Of a DNA stretch of 64,000 nucleotides, positions 52,115-61,675 are shown piece by piece. Position numbers and translations under genes: made by a program. The stretch is from Halobacteriovorax sp. DA5 (GTDB taxonomy: Bacteria > Bdellovibrionota > Bacteriovoracia > Bacteriovoracales > Bacteriovoracaceae), in NCBI RefSeq assembly GCF_002903145.1, contig NZ_PPDJ01000011.1:24656-88655 (forward strand), written 5' to 3'. Under the pieces are notes generated by a model, which was not told the origin of the DNA, searched no databases, and was given only the letters and a program-made list of their open reading frames with translations. How positions within the stretch are numbered: position 1 is the stretch's first letter; each line of letters starts with the position of its first letter.

Positions 52115-52143
52115 AAAAAAAAGGCCCAAGAAATCCTTGGGCC
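52115..52143 (-). terminator. Rho-independent terminator of gltA
   Basis: On the minus strand, GGCCCAAG / CTTGGGCC (8 bp) with a 5-base loop runs straight into eight T's. The T tract ends just before the AGGAAG ribosome binding site of the next gene. Confidence 0.88.
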
Positions 52144-52173
52144 CGAATTCAATATTCTTTTTAAAAGATTATA

Positions 52174-53445
52174 CTATCTTTTTTCTGGTGCTACGTAATC
52201 TCTCTCATTTTCACCAATATAAACTTGGCGAGGACGAGAAATACGTGCTCCATCTTCTCTCAGTTCTTTCCACTGAGATAGCCAACCTGGTAAACGACCT
52301 AATACGAACATTGCTGTAAACATATTAGTTGGGATTCCAAGTGCTTTGTAGATGATTCCTGAGTAGAAATCTACGTTTGGATATAGGTTACGCTTAACGA
52401 AGTACTCATCTTTAAGAGCAACTTCTTCAAGACCTTTTGCGATATCAAGAAGTGGATCTTCGATTTTAAGCTTAGTAAGAATTGTGTCACATGCTTTCTT
52501 GATGATTTTTGCACGTGGATCAAAGTTCTTATAAACACGGTGACCAAATCCCATAAGACGGAATGGATCGTCCTTATCTTTCGCTTTTTCGATGAACTTT
52601 TGGTAATCACCACCATCTTTCTTAATCTCTTCAAGCATTTCAAGTACAGCTTGGTTTGCACCACCGTGTAATTGTCCCCAAAGAGCTGTAACACCAGCTG
52701 CAATTGAAGCAAATACGTTAGCATGTGAAGAACCTACAACTCTTACAGTTGAAGCTGAACAGTTTTGCTCGTGATCAGCATGAAGGATTAGAAGTGTATC
52801 AAGAGCGTCTGCTACGTCTTGGTCTACTTCACCATCAAACATTAGATTTAGGAAATCTGCTGAGTAATCTAGCTTAGCATTTGAAGTTAGTGGGCTTTTT
52901 CCCATCGTCTTGCGATAGAATTGCGCCATCATAACTTTTACTTGTCCCATTAATTGAACAATAGCCTTGTTCTTAATTTCTTCAGTTGCTTCTGGATCTA
53001 AGAACTCTGGGTAGAAACCACTTAGAGATGAGATCGCAGCAGCTAGTACACCCATTGGGTGAGCTGAACCAGGAAATTGGTCGATGATTTTTTCAACGCC
53101 ACCTGGAAGCTTGCTGTTAGCTGAAATTTCTCTGTTGAAAGTATCTAGCTCCTTAACAGTTGGAAGCTTTCCATTGTAAAGAAGGTAAGAAACTTCAGCA
53201 AAGTTTGAAGATTCAGCAAGTTGTTCGATTGGGTAACCACGGTATCTTAAAATACCTTTCTCTCCGTCTAAGAAAGTAATCTTCGACGTACATGATCCTG
53301 TGTTAACAAAACCAATATCTAAAGTAATAGCACCTGTTTCTGCTCTTAGCTTTGAGATGTCTAAAGCGACTTCGTTTTCAGTTCCTACGATCACAGGAAC
53401 TTCAATAGTTTGACCATTGATTTCAATTTTTGCACTATCGGCCAT
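52174..53445 (-). CDS. gltA: Citrate synthase
   Basis: The enzyme condenses oxaloacetate and acetyl-CoA to citrate. At 423 residues it is of the longer, type II (hexameric) bacterial class with an N-terminal beta domain. Catalytic residues lie in LHADHEQNCSAS (first His), MGFGHRVYKNFDPRA (second His, Arg) and FYSGIIYKALGIP (Asp region). TTGGAGGAATAAA precedes the ATG. A clear terminator follows. Confidence 0.97.
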   Translation of the reverse strand: MADSAKIEINGQTIEVPVIVGTENEVALDISKLRAETGAITLDIGFVNTGSCTSKITFLDGEKGILRYRGYPIEQLAESSNFAEVSYLLYNGKLPTVKELDTFNREISANSKLPGGVEKIIDQFPGSAHPMGVLAAAISSLSGFYPEFLDPEATEEIKNKAIVQLMGQVKVMMAQFYRKTMGKSPLTSNAKLDYSADFLNLMFDGEVDQDVADALDTLLILHADHEQNCSASTVRVVGSSHANVFASIAAGVTALWGQLHGGANQAVLEMLEEIKKDGGDYQKFIEKAKDKDDPFRLMGFGHRVYKNFDPRAKIIKKACDTILTKLKIEDPLLDIAKGLEEVALKDEYFVKRNLYPNVDFYSGIIYKALGIPTNMFTAMFVLGRLPGWLSQWKELREDGARISRPRQVYIGENERDYVAPEKR

Positions 53446-53575
53446 TTTATTCCTCCAAAATTTAAGTTGGATATAACTTAAATACGTTAAAAAACACGAA
53501 TTAAATTAAGTAGATACATATCTTTTTTTGCTAAATCTGTCGACACGTCTTGCGTCTAAAATGCACAGCGTTGCA

Positions 53576-54208
53576 TTAATTTTCCCAATTATCTGGGTCT
53601 TGCTGCCATTTCATAAGAAGCTCATGGCCTCTTTCATCGATCAATTTTTGCGACAAACAAATATCGGCTAATTGATTAAGATTTATTAAAGAAAAAATCT
53701 CAATACCTAAATCTTTAGCAACCCTTTTAGCATTGGGAGTTTGATAGTCGACCAAACACAGCACTGAGTCTACCATATGGCCCTGATCGCGAATGAGTCC
53801 AATGACTTTTTCGATACTTGAGCCTTGGTTAACCAGGTCTTCAACTAAAAGTAATTTACTATTTTCGCCAACTTTTCCTTCCACTATCTTACCCGTGCCA
53901 TGGGCCTTAGGCTTTGAGCGTACATAATTCATTGGCTCGCTACGATAAAATGCTAATGCCGCAGCGTGAGAGATTCCAGCAGTTGCAACACCTGTAATGA
54001 AGTCATATGAAAAGTTATTCTCTTCAATGAGTTCACTCATGAGCTCAATTGCAAGCTTCCACATTTTTGGATCAGAAGACATAAGGCGATTGTCACAGTA
54101 AATAGGCCCAGTCTTACCAGAAGCGTATTTAAATGGATTTTGTGGAGAAATTTTAATTAAGCCAAATTTTATCATCTCTTTTACAAGAGAGATTGTCTTT
54201 TCTGTCAT
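53576..54208 (-). CDS. pyrE: Orotate phosphoribosyltransferase
   Basis: It adds phosphoribose to orotate in UMP synthesis. 210 residues. The PRPP-binding loop LLLVEDLVNQGSSIEKV (residues ~118-134) is close to the consensus VEDVxTTGxS, with Asn-Gln in place of Thr-Thr. The N-terminal FKYASGKTGPIYCDNR binds orotate, and RSKPKAHGTGK is the flexible catalytic loop. AAAGGGG precedes the ATG. pyrD, the preceding step, is at 61.7 kb. Confidence 0.94.
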   Translation of the reverse strand: MTEKTISLVKEMIKFGLIKISPQNPFKYASGKTGPIYCDNRLMSSDPKMWKLAIELMSELIEENNFSYDFITGVATAGISHAAALAFYRSEPMNYVRSKPKAHGTGKIVEGKVGENSKLLLVEDLVNQGSSIEKVIGLIRDQGHMVDSVLCLVDYQTPNAKRVAKDLGIEIFSLINLNQLADICLSQKLIDERGHELLMKWQQDPDNWEN

Positions 54209-54386
54209 GCTAACCCCTTTAAAATAGTTTAAACAAATTTATCCATCTTAAAAAGTCGAATTCTTGTATAATTATTAATTGATTATTAATTTTTTCTCCT
54301 AACTAAATTTTATTATTTCAATAACTTACCGATGCGGGAGATATATGAAAAGAAATTAATGATTAGTTGATTAAAGGAGTACGTTT

Positions 54387-55751
54387 TTGAAAGCATTATA
54401 TATTTGTGATGAAAAAGATGAATGGGGATACATTAGAGATTCTTTCTCAAATTGTTATCCAGATATCCAACTTCATTGCGCAATGAGTGGTGATGATGCA
54501 ATTGACCTTTTAAGCTTTGAAGGTCCTTTTGCCGTGATCATTATTGAAGTAGCTCTTAAAAATGAAGATCCGTCTCAGCTAGCGGGAAAGATTCTTTCGA
54601 TTACAGGTCAAAGGCCATTTATCTTTATCGGTATGGAGGCCATGATCAAACAAAAAATTCCAGATGCACTCTATGCACGAAGTGAATCGAGCTCGGCACT
54701 TTTTCGCCCAATTGAAGAAGAAGATTTTATGGGCGCAGTTAACAAGGCCCTTGCCTGGGTTAAAAGTGAAGACTTCGGCTCTAGCATTGAGGAATTTGAA
54801 GAAGACGATTTATTGCCAATGAAGATTCGTGGCTTTTATTTATTTGATACACTCGCCTACGATGTCTATTTAGAACTAACTCAAACAAAGTATACAAAGA
54901 TCATATCGGCAAATAAGAAATACTCTCACGCAACAATTCATTCTTATGCGAGAAAGAATATAAAAGTCCTTTATCTAAAAAAGAATGACTACTTAAAATT
55001 CTTAGAAGAAGGAATAGAAAACCTCCTTAAAACTTTTGAAAGCAAGAAAAGACTTAAAGACTCAGAAGTTATTGAAAATCAAATTAAGGCCGTTCTTTTG
55101 ATTCATCAATATGTTAAAACCGTTGGCGTATCAGAGAATGTAATTAAACTTTGTGATGAAGTCATTCTTTGTAGTCGTGAAATCATTCTTGAAAATAAGA
55201 AGTATCGTAATGTCCTTTCGCTATTTCCAAAAGGGCCATTTGATATTGCCACTCAATCAATTATGACACTTTATTTATCACACTTTATTTTACAAGCTCT
55301 TGGCTGGGCCTCTGAGACATCAAAGAAGAAACTTGGACTGGCCTCACTTTTATATGATTCAATGCTTGAAAATGAAGACCTTGCTTCAATTCAATCATTA
55401 GAGGACCCACAGCTTAAAATGTTCAAAGAAAGTGAGCAAGAAAGCTACCGTCTCCATCCTCTTAAAGCAGCTGAGATTGCACAGTACTTTACAGGTTACC
55501 CTGAAGCAGACTTTGTCGTGGCCCAGCACCATGAAAAACCAAAGGGAGATGGCTTCCCTAATAAGTTAAGTACAAATAAATTAACGGCCCACTCGTGTGC
55601 ATTTATCCTAGCAAATAACTACATTTTAAAACTTTGTACAAGTACAGGCGGCAAAAAAAACTTACTTAATATCTTTAGAGAAATTAAAGAAGTTTACAAC
55701 CAAGGTAACTTCAAAGACCCACTTAATGCTCTACAAAGGACGATACTGTAA
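54387..55751 (+). CDS. Pseudo-receiver and degenerate HD-GYP protein
   Basis: This is a 454-residue cytoplasmic protein. Residues ~1-125 have a receiver-like fold, but the phospho-Asp position reads IIIEVAL (Glu). Residues ~265-454 resemble HD-GYP: AQHHEKPKGDGFPNKL keeps the HHE and a GFP variant of GYP. However, the HD pair has become YD (LLYDSM) and the later aspartate is Asn (ANNY). c-di-GMP hydrolysis is therefore doubtful; binding or signalling without catalysis is possible. TTG start behind AAAGGAG. A paralogue is encoded at 58.6 kb. Confidence 0.8.
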   Translation: MKALYICDEKDEWGYIRDSFSNCYPDIQLHCAMSGDDAIDLLSFEGPFAVIIIEVALKNEDPSQLAGKILSITGQRPFIFIGMEAMIKQKIPDALYARSESSSALFRPIEEEDFMGAVNKALAWVKSEDFGSSIEEFEEDDLLPMKIRGFYLFDTLAYDVYLELTQTKYTKIISANKKYSHATIHSYARKNIKVLYLKKNDYLKFLEEGIENLLKTFESKKRLKDSEVIENQIKAVLLIHQYVKTVGVSENVIKLCDEVILCSREIILENKKYRNVLSLFPKGPFDIATQSIMTLYLSHFILQALGWASETSKKKLGLASLLYDSMLENEDLASIQSLEDPQLKMFKESEQESYRLHPLKAAEIAQYFTGYPEADFVVAQHHEKPKGDGFPNKLSTNKLTAHSCAFILANNYILKLCTSTGGKKNLLNIFREIKEVYNQGNFKDPLNALQRTIL

Positions 55752-55881
55752 ATTAAATTTTTCTTAAAAAGCGGAGTCCTTTGCTCAAACAAAAACGAGG
55801 GATTTTTAATTTACATTTTTCTTAGTTAAGTTAAACTCTTTGTATTGTTTTACAAACATCACAATATTAAGGAGTTTATTG

Positions 55882-56313
55882 ATGAAAAAACTATTATGTG
55901 CAGCACTTTTTACAGTTGTTACTTCTTCAGCATTTGCAGCTCACGGACCAGCAGGTTGTGGTCTTGGTTCGGTAATTTTCGAAGGTAAGTCAGGACTAGC
56001 TCTTAACGTTCTTGCAGCTACAACAAACGGTATCCTAGGTAACCAGACATTTGCAATGTCAACTGGTACTCTTGGTTGTGAAGATGCAAAAACAGCACGT
56101 GTATCAGCTGTATCATTTGTTGAAAACAACATGATCGCACTTTCAAGCGATATTGCTCGTGGCGAAGGTGAAAGTCTAGATGCATACCTTGCTCTAGTTA
56201 ATGCTCCAGCAGCAAACAAAACAAACCTAAAGCAAAACTTTGATAAGATTTTTGCTGAAAATGCTGACGCACAAACAATCCACAATAACATCCAAACTGT
56301 ACTAGCGATGTAA
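55882..56313 (+). CDS. Secreted DUF3015-family protein
   Basis: This 143-residue exported protein has a signal peptide (MKKLLCAALFTVVTSSAFA). The mature start HGPAGCGLGSVIFEG and the block ATTNGILGNQTFAMSTGTLGC match DUF3015; the two cysteines probably form a disulfide. The function of the family is unknown. It starts behind AAGGAG and ends in a strong UUCG-loop terminator, suggesting high expression. Confidence 0.88.
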   Translation: MKKLLCAALFTVVTSSAFAAHGPAGCGLGSVIFEGKSGLALNVLAATTNGILGNQTFAMSTGTLGCEDAKTARVSAVSFVENNMIALSSDIARGEGESLDAYLALVNAPAANKTNLKQNFDKIFAENADAQTIHNNIQTVLAM

Positions 56314-56318
56314 TACTT

Positions 56319-56349
56319 TGGCCTACAACTTCGGTTGTAGGCCATTTTT
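56319..56349 (+). terminator. Strong terminator with UUCG tetraloop
   Basis: An 11-bp perfect stem (TGGCCTACAAC / GTTGTAGGCCA) is capped by TTCG closed by a C-G pair and followed by TTTTT. Confidence 0.92.
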
Positions 56350-56375
56350 CCAATACGCCAAAAATTGATTTTAGA

Positions 56376-58238
56376 ATGAAAAAATATTTAACTGCAACAT
56401 TTCTCTTCTTTGCTCTAGGGCATTCTTCTTGGGCATCAACAGAGCTCGAAACTTTTTCTAAGTCACAAAGGTGGCTAAAGCTCATACGATATGAAAAGAA
56501 TCTTTTCGGTTACGAGTCCCTAGTAAAAGCGAAGGAATATTTTCTTTCTGAAAATGGTATGACATCACCACTAGAGGAATTGAAACAAACAATTTCAGGT
56601 GTTGAATCCCCTCTTGTTAAAGACATGAATAATCATCCGAAGTGTCTTTTCCCTGCAAGATTCATGCTCTTAAAAGAACATAGGCTAATTGAGCAATCAT
56701 TAAATTTGTATGATTGTCCTGCTTATCAAGACTATATAAAGAAAATCGATATCTATTCAGTCTCTATTATTTTTTCTTCTTACTTTATAGAAAAGCCCGC
56801 TTCAACTTTTGGTCACACATTCTTTCGTGTTCGTTCAAAGTCATCTAAAAGCCAAGATAATGATCTCTTAGATTACGGCGTGGACTTCAGTGCGAAAGTC
56901 GATACTAGTAATCCCCTCGTTTATGGCTACAAAGGTATTTTTGGTGGCTTTAAAGGCATGTTTGCTATGATGCCATATTATGTAAAAGTTAAAGAATATA
57001 ATAATATGGAATCGAGAGATCTTTGGGATTATGAATTAAACTTAGATAGAAAAGATCTTATTTATTTTCAGGCGCACCTCTTTGAAATGAATCGAGCTTA
57101 TTTCGACTATCTCTACTTCACTAAGAATTGCTCTTACCACATTCTAGCGTTTGTCGATGCCATTAGAACAGACTGGAAGCTAATTGATAATATCGATACT
57201 ACAGTTCCTCCAGTTGATACAATCTACGCTTTATTCGAACAAGACAATATCGTAAAGAATATTAAAGTTAGACCCGCTTCGTATACAAAATTAAAAGCGA
57301 GGTATGATGAGATGAATCCAAAGCAAGGAGCACTTTTCAAAAAGCTTATCAAGGATTCTAAGAATATCAGCGACATCAAAGATAATGTTGATGAACTATT
57401 TGTCTTAGATACTTATAATCTTTATATCGACTTTAAGAATGCCGATGTTGATGCAACTAAGTCTTTAAAAGATAAAGAGAAGAAAGAATACCGTACACAA
57501 AAATTTCGTATTAATAGCAAACGAGCAAAATTAGCTTCAAAATCACAAGATATTAACTATGATTTTTTAATGCCTAAATCTCCGGATAAAGGCCACTCTA
57601 CAAATCGTTTTAGCCTAGGTCCAAGCTTTGATAGTAATGGAGAATATCTAAATATTGAGTTTCGTGGAGCACTCCACGACCTACTCGATAGACAAAGTGG
57701 TTATCTTCCCATGTCCACAACAGAGCTAGTTAATATAAAGTTAGATTATAATCGCTATCAAGAAGATCGACTGAGGTTAGTCGATATACAGCTTGCTCGT
57801 ATCGATGCCTTAAGACCTGTAACAGTTTTTGCAAAGAAGCTTAGTTGGCAATTTAACTTTGGTTTTGCTGAGAGCTTTACATATCAAAGCCGAACATTAA
57901 ATCCCTACTTAGATTTTGATCTTGGTTACACTTTTGGTAACGAAGTATTCGCACTGGCAGCATTTATAGCAACACAAAACTCTTATATCTATGAGTCAGA
58001 CTATGACTATGCTCTTACTTATGGGCCAAAAATAAGGCTTATCTACTCGAGTAAATACTTTTCGTGGCAAGGTAGTTATCAATATTCTTTTAGAAATAAC
58101 ACTCGCTTAAATAAACAACATGAATGGAATAGCGAAGCAAAGTTTCACTTTACCAAGGATGTTAGCTTAAGACTTGCCTACCAATACTATGATGAAGTTT
58201 ACCAAAGAGCGATGGCAGGACTAAATTTCTTTTACTAA
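56376..58238 (+). CDS. DUF4105 (Lnb N-terminal periplasmic) protein with C-terminal barrel-like domain
   Basis: This 620-residue exported protein has a signal peptide ending near SWA (residue 20). The DUF4105 core (~130-260) shows STFGHTFFRV, EYNNMESRDLWDYEL and FTKNCSYHILAF; the conserved His and Cys of this papain-like/Lnb fold suggest an enzyme acting on lipids or peptides. The C-terminal ~220 residues alternate aromatic and polar residues and end MAGLNFFY, typical of an outer-membrane barrel. Its function in this lineage is unknown. Confidence 0.85.
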   Translation: MKKYLTATFLFFALGHSSWASTELETFSKSQRWLKLIRYEKNLFGYESLVKAKEYFLSENGMTSPLEELKQTISGVESPLVKDMNNHPKCLFPARFMLLKEHRLIEQSLNLYDCPAYQDYIKKIDIYSVSIIFSSYFIEKPASTFGHTFFRVRSKSSKSQDNDLLDYGVDFSAKVDTSNPLVYGYKGIFGGFKGMFAMMPYYVKVKEYNNMESRDLWDYELNLDRKDLIYFQAHLFEMNRAYFDYLYFTKNCSYHILAFVDAIRTDWKLIDNIDTTVPPVDTIYALFEQDNIVKNIKVRPASYTKLKARYDEMNPKQGALFKKLIKDSKNISDIKDNVDELFVLDTYNLYIDFKNADVDATKSLKDKEKKEYRTQKFRINSKRAKLASKSQDINYDFLMPKSPDKGHSTNRFSLGPSFDSNGEYLNIEFRGALHDLLDRQSGYLPMSTTELVNIKLDYNRYQEDRLRLVDIQLARIDALRPVTVFAKKLSWQFNFGFAESFTYQSRTLNPYLDFDLGYTFGNEVFALAAFIATQNSYIYESDYDYALTYGPKIRLIYSSKYFSWQGSYQYSFRNNTRLNKQHEWNSEAKFHFTKDVSLRLAYQYYDEVYQRAMAGLNFFY

Positions 58239-58300
58239 TCGAAAGTAAACAAAAAAAAGTGACATTTGCCACACACAAGTAAGATCGCTATAGTTTTAAA

Positions 58301-58579
58301 ATGAAAAAAGTAAGTATTGAATTTGAACAACAGGCCTTAGCACAACTAGCGAATACTCCCATTGAAGTTCAAGATGAAATTAGTTGTTGGATAAATCTTC
58401 TTTCAGATCTAGGTATCGATAAGGCACGTGAATTCAAGATTAAATACGATGGGCCTCTCAATATTGAAATTGATGAAATCAATAATATCAGAAAGATTCA
58501 ATTAAAGGATAGCTGGCACGCAATCTATACCCTCGAACAAGATAGTGTCACAATAAAAAATTTAGTAGATATTGCTTAA
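58301..58579 (+). CDS. Possible RelE/ParE-fold small protein, solitary
   Basis: This 92-residue protein has the helix-helix-strand order of RelE/ParE toxins: EFEQQALAQLAN, IEVQDEISCWINLLSDLG, then strands RKIQLKDSWHAIYTL and VTIKNLVDIA. No antitoxin gene is next to it, and the catalytic residues are not obvious, so a toxin role is uncertain. It overlaps the convergent HD-GYP-like gene by 4 bp. Confidence 0.55.
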   Translation: MKKVSIEFEQQALAQLANTPIEVQDEISCWINLLSDLGIDKAREFKIKYDGPLNIEIDEINNIRKIQLKDSWHAIYTLEQDSVTIKNLVDIA

Positions 58580-59928
58580 ATCTTAATCGTCGCAAGTGTT
58601 TCGATGATCTTCTTATACGTGTGCTTAGTAAAGCGCTCACGTAGCTTAGTTATTACATCTTCAACATTTATTTTTTGGCGATCTTCAATTCTTTGGTAGA
58701 TTTCTTCTGTAAATGCTTCAGCAATAATAAGAACCTTAGCAAGTGGAGAGATATCATCTTTAAAACTTGTCGCAAAACCTAGTCCATTTGATGTTCCATG
58801 GTGTTGCATGATAATAACATCGGCCCCAAGTGGACATGCAGGATAGCGCCTAATTGCATCTGCTGCTTCAGCAGCATGATTGATAATGATTTCCTTATCT
58901 TCTTCAGAGACTTGAGGATCAAAAATGATCTTATCCTCATACATTAGATCAGGATATTTTTTATAGACTTGCACTAAGTACATATCGTGGAAATAAAGAA
59001 CAAATTTTAATTTCTCTTTATGAGCAGGGCCACCCCATTCAACGTTGTCGAGAATATGGGACGAAACGTAACCTGCAATAATTGAGTGACTATAGAGAAA
59101 GCCAGATTTTAGCGCTGCTAAATCCTTTAGGATAGATTTTAGATCTGGAACATTATCAATAACTTCTTCCATCGTATCCATACACATTTGAGAAAGCTGG
59201 ACAACTTCTTTCGTTACCCCTTCATCTTCAAATAGCTGTTCAGCAATGGCATCAATACTTTGCTCCACAAAATCAAGAGATTCTTGTTGAGGAGTTTCAG
59301 GAGTCACCTTTTCCATACTTTCAATTAAAAGCTCAGTTACCCTCTTAGTGAAAGCGAAACGCTCTCTTGCAGGTATCAAAAGATGTGAAACATTTTGATC
59401 TAAGAATTCTCTTACCTTTGGCCATACATCACTTTCAGTGTCATATATTTTAGTTGGGACTTTCTCGCCATTATTTTCTAGCATATAGTAGGTATCGCAA
59501 AATGCTTTATTAAACGGAAAGAAGAGACGAATAGGCATTTCATATAACTCTTCTGTCACAACGGCCAAAACTTCTTTTGGTGTAATTTTTAAGCATTCAA
59601 AAATATTTTGTAGAATGCCAGGGATATCAAATTGATTTTTAACAACATAGTTCTCATCTGGAACGAGATCCCCTTCTCCAATAACAATCGAAGGAATATC
59701 GCGATCATTTTCAATAAGATTATGAAAGGCCAAAAGGGCCGTATCTTCATCCCCGATTGAGGCCATTGTTACGAGTAGATCAATAGGAACTTCTGTGTCC
59801 TCAATATGAATGAGCGCCTCATCAAGTGATGACGTAAAAATCAGATTCAACTCAGTGTATGTCTTAAGATTTACACTGTAGATTGAATTTAAAACTTCAT
59901 TGTCACAAATTACTAAAGCAGTTTTCAC
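58576..59928 (-). CDS. Pseudo-receiver and divergent HD-GYP protein
   Basis: This is a 450-residue cytoplasmic protein with the same layout as the 54.4-kb gene. The N-terminal receiver-like domain lacks phospho-Asp (LLVTMAS). The C-terminal HD domain keeps the HD pair (YFHDMYL), NHAAEAAD and MQHHGTSNGLGF, but the glutamate after HH and the GYP motif are lost. The metal site is thus partly kept, the reverse of its paralogue. Activity on c-di-GMP cannot be assumed. GTG start behind AGAGG. Confidence 0.82.
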   Translation of the reverse strand: MKTALVICDNEVLNSIYSVNLKTYTELNLIFTSSLDEALIHIEDTEVPIDLLVTMASIGDEDTALLAFHNLIENDRDIPSIVIGEGDLVPDENYVVKNQFDIPGILQNIFECLKITPKEVLAVVTEELYEMPIRLFFPFNKAFCDTYYMLENNGEKVPTKIYDTESDVWPKVREFLDQNVSHLLIPARERFAFTKRVTELLIESMEKVTPETPQQESLDFVEQSIDAIAEQLFEDEGVTKEVVQLSQMCMDTMEEVIDNVPDLKSILKDLAALKSGFLYSHSIIAGYVSSHILDNVEWGGPAHKEKLKFVLYFHDMYLVQVYKKYPDLMYEDKIIFDPQVSEEDKEIIINHAAEAADAIRRYPACPLGADVIIMQHHGTSNGLGFATSFKDDISPLAKVLIIAEAFTEEIYQRIEDRQKINVEDVITKLRERFTKHTYKKIIETLATIKI

Positions 59929-60009
59929 AAATTCCTCTTAAAATGATATCGTATTTGTCATTGTAACATATAATTACAGATGCTTAGCAACATGCACACA
60001 AGGAAAAAT

Positions 60010-60762
60010 ATGCAATTTAAAGAAAATGAATTGGTTTTAGGGACAATTATTGAACGCTACAAACGATTTTTATTAGATTTTAAATTAGATAATGCCTTTA
60101 AAGAGTATAGTTGTGAACAAACTCTAACGGCCCACCTTGCAAATACAGGAAGCATGAAAACATGTTGGGAGCCAGATTGGAAAGTTCTAATGACCCACTC
60201 TGATGACCCAAAGAGAAAGCTTAAATTCTCTGCTCAGATGATTTCGAATGGGGATTCTTGGATTATGGTAAACACAGGCCTTACAAATAAGATTGTTCAG
60301 GAAGGTCTAGAACTTGGAAAATTCGAAGAACTTAGAGGGTATGATTTTTTCAAGAGTGAAGTAAAAATTGGTAAAAGTAGAATTGATTTTCTCTTAAGCA
60401 ATAAAGAGATCGATAAGAAAGATTTAAAACTTGAGGATCCTAGTTTTAAGTACAACTTTGTTGAAGTAAAGAATGTTACTTTAAAAGTTGGAGACCAGGC
60501 CCAATTCCCGGATGCCGTCTCAACCAGAGGCCAAAAGCATCTTGAAGAACTTATGGCAATTAAGGAGCAAGGTCATGAGGCCACAATGCTCTATATTGTT
60601 TCTCGTGAAGATGTTAAGAGCTTTAATGTGAGTGATATTGATACAGAATATAAAAGACTTCTTATCAAGGCCAAAGAAGCTGGAGTACAGATTCTTGCCT
60701 ACCAACTAAATATGAATGAAAAAGAAATCACTGTCGCAAAAAAACTTAAGATTGTTTTATAG
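60010..60762 (+). CDS. sfsA: SfsA-family DNA/nuclease-like protein
   Basis: ATG 60010, behind CAAGGA, is the start; the frame to 59980 adds residues not found in the family. The 250-residue product has the OB-like N-terminal part (AHLANTGSM, PKRKLKFSAQMI) and a PD-(D/E)XK nuclease-like core (IDFLL, FVEVKNVTL, FPDAVSTRGQKHLEEL). SfsA is named for sugar fermentation stimulation, but its biochemical role is poorly defined. It overlaps a convergent gene by 6 bp. Confidence 0.9.
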   Translation: MQFKENELVLGTIIERYKRFLLDFKLDNAFKEYSCEQTLTAHLANTGSMKTCWEPDWKVLMTHSDDPKRKLKFSAQMISNGDSWIMVNTGLTNKIVQEGLELGKFEELRGYDFFKSEVKIGKSRIDFLLSNKEIDKKDLKLEDPSFKYNFVEVKNVTLKVGDQAQFPDAVSTRGQKHLEELMAIKEQGHEATMLYIVSREDVKSFNVSDIDTEYKRLLIKAKEAGVQILAYQLNMNEKEITVAKKLKIVL

Positions 60763-61578
60763 GCTTGTCGATTCGAACTTCTCGATATGATTTGCAAGCT
60801 GTGAATACACTCGACTCTCGTTAGGAATCTTTGTTAAAAGATGATTAAACTTTTGAAGATTATCTTTATTGATGAAACGATATAGCTCTCTTGTAATAAG
60901 TGAGTTTTCATTGCTAGCGTTTGAAGCTAGTGTTGTCACTATTTGATCGCTTACCTTATCTTTAAAATCATCTGACTTTGCATATTTTTCAAGCTCTAAA
61001 ATAATAAGAGAATGAAGATCCTTACCGTAAACACCTTGTGAAAGTTTAACTAAGGCATTTAATGATCTTAGATCACTCTTTTGCGTACTTAAAAGTAAAA
61101 CTAAGTTCTTCTTTAATTCTTCATTTGAAAGATCGATAAAATCTAGTGCTGTCGTAATAATTGAGTGAGAACGAAAGCCTCTTTTTGACGTAAAGTTATA
61201 TAGCTGATTAATATTTTGATTAATCTTCGCTGTAATATAATCCCCATACCTATCATAATTTTCAGAAACTTCATCACTTGTGAAGTATTCCTGACAGATA
61301 CTTCTCATACAACCCTTAAGTTTTGATAACGACTCTTCGTAAGACTTGTAGATATGCATATCCTCAACTCTTCTCTTTTTTAGTTCACGGGCCGTAACAT
61401 CATCAGATAAAGATGCAATTGAACGTTTAACAAAGTCAGGTGAACGATTAACATGCTTGTATGGATTTGCACCACTACCAAGCTCTTGTTTAAGAGTACT
61501 CTCAATATCACTACTAGTGAAAAAGACAAATGCGCCTAATGATGCAATTACGACAGTATGAACTAAGCCTTTAATCAT
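60757..61578 (-). CDS. Membrane-anchored helical protein of unknown function
   Basis: The ATG at 61578, behind AAGGAAAG, starts a 273-residue protein with one N-terminal membrane helix (VHTVVIASLGAFVFFTS). The rest is alpha-helical, with repeated leucine-rich helices in the second half (ALDFIDLSNEELKKNLVLLLS, LNALVKLSQGVYG) suggestive of HEAT-like repeats. Two cysteines sit close together (GCMRSICQE). I do not recognise a family. Confidence 0.65.
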   Translation of the reverse strand: MIKGLVHTVVIASLGAFVFFTSSDIESTLKQELGSGANPYKHVNRSPDFVKRSIASLSDDVTARELKKRRVEDMHIYKSYEESLSKLKGCMRSICQEYFTSDEVSENYDRYGDYITAKINQNINQLYNFTSKRGFRSHSIITTALDFIDLSNEELKKNLVLLLSTQKSDLRSLNALVKLSQGVYGKDLHSLIILELEKYAKSDDFKDKVSDQIVTTLASNASNENSLITRELYRFINKDNLQKFNHLLTKIPNESRVYSQLANHIEKFESTSL

Positions 61579-61675
61579 TTCTTTCCTTAAATGTTTAACC
61601 AACCTTTTTACTCGTTTCGGTTAATATTAGGAAAAGATTAAGTTTTAGTTTTTATTTATACATAATTTTAATAGG

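Noticed and set aside
58301..58579. A toxin-antitoxin pair
   Set aside because: No antitoxin-like gene adjoins the RelE-like frame and the downstream gene is a convergent HD-GYP-like protein.
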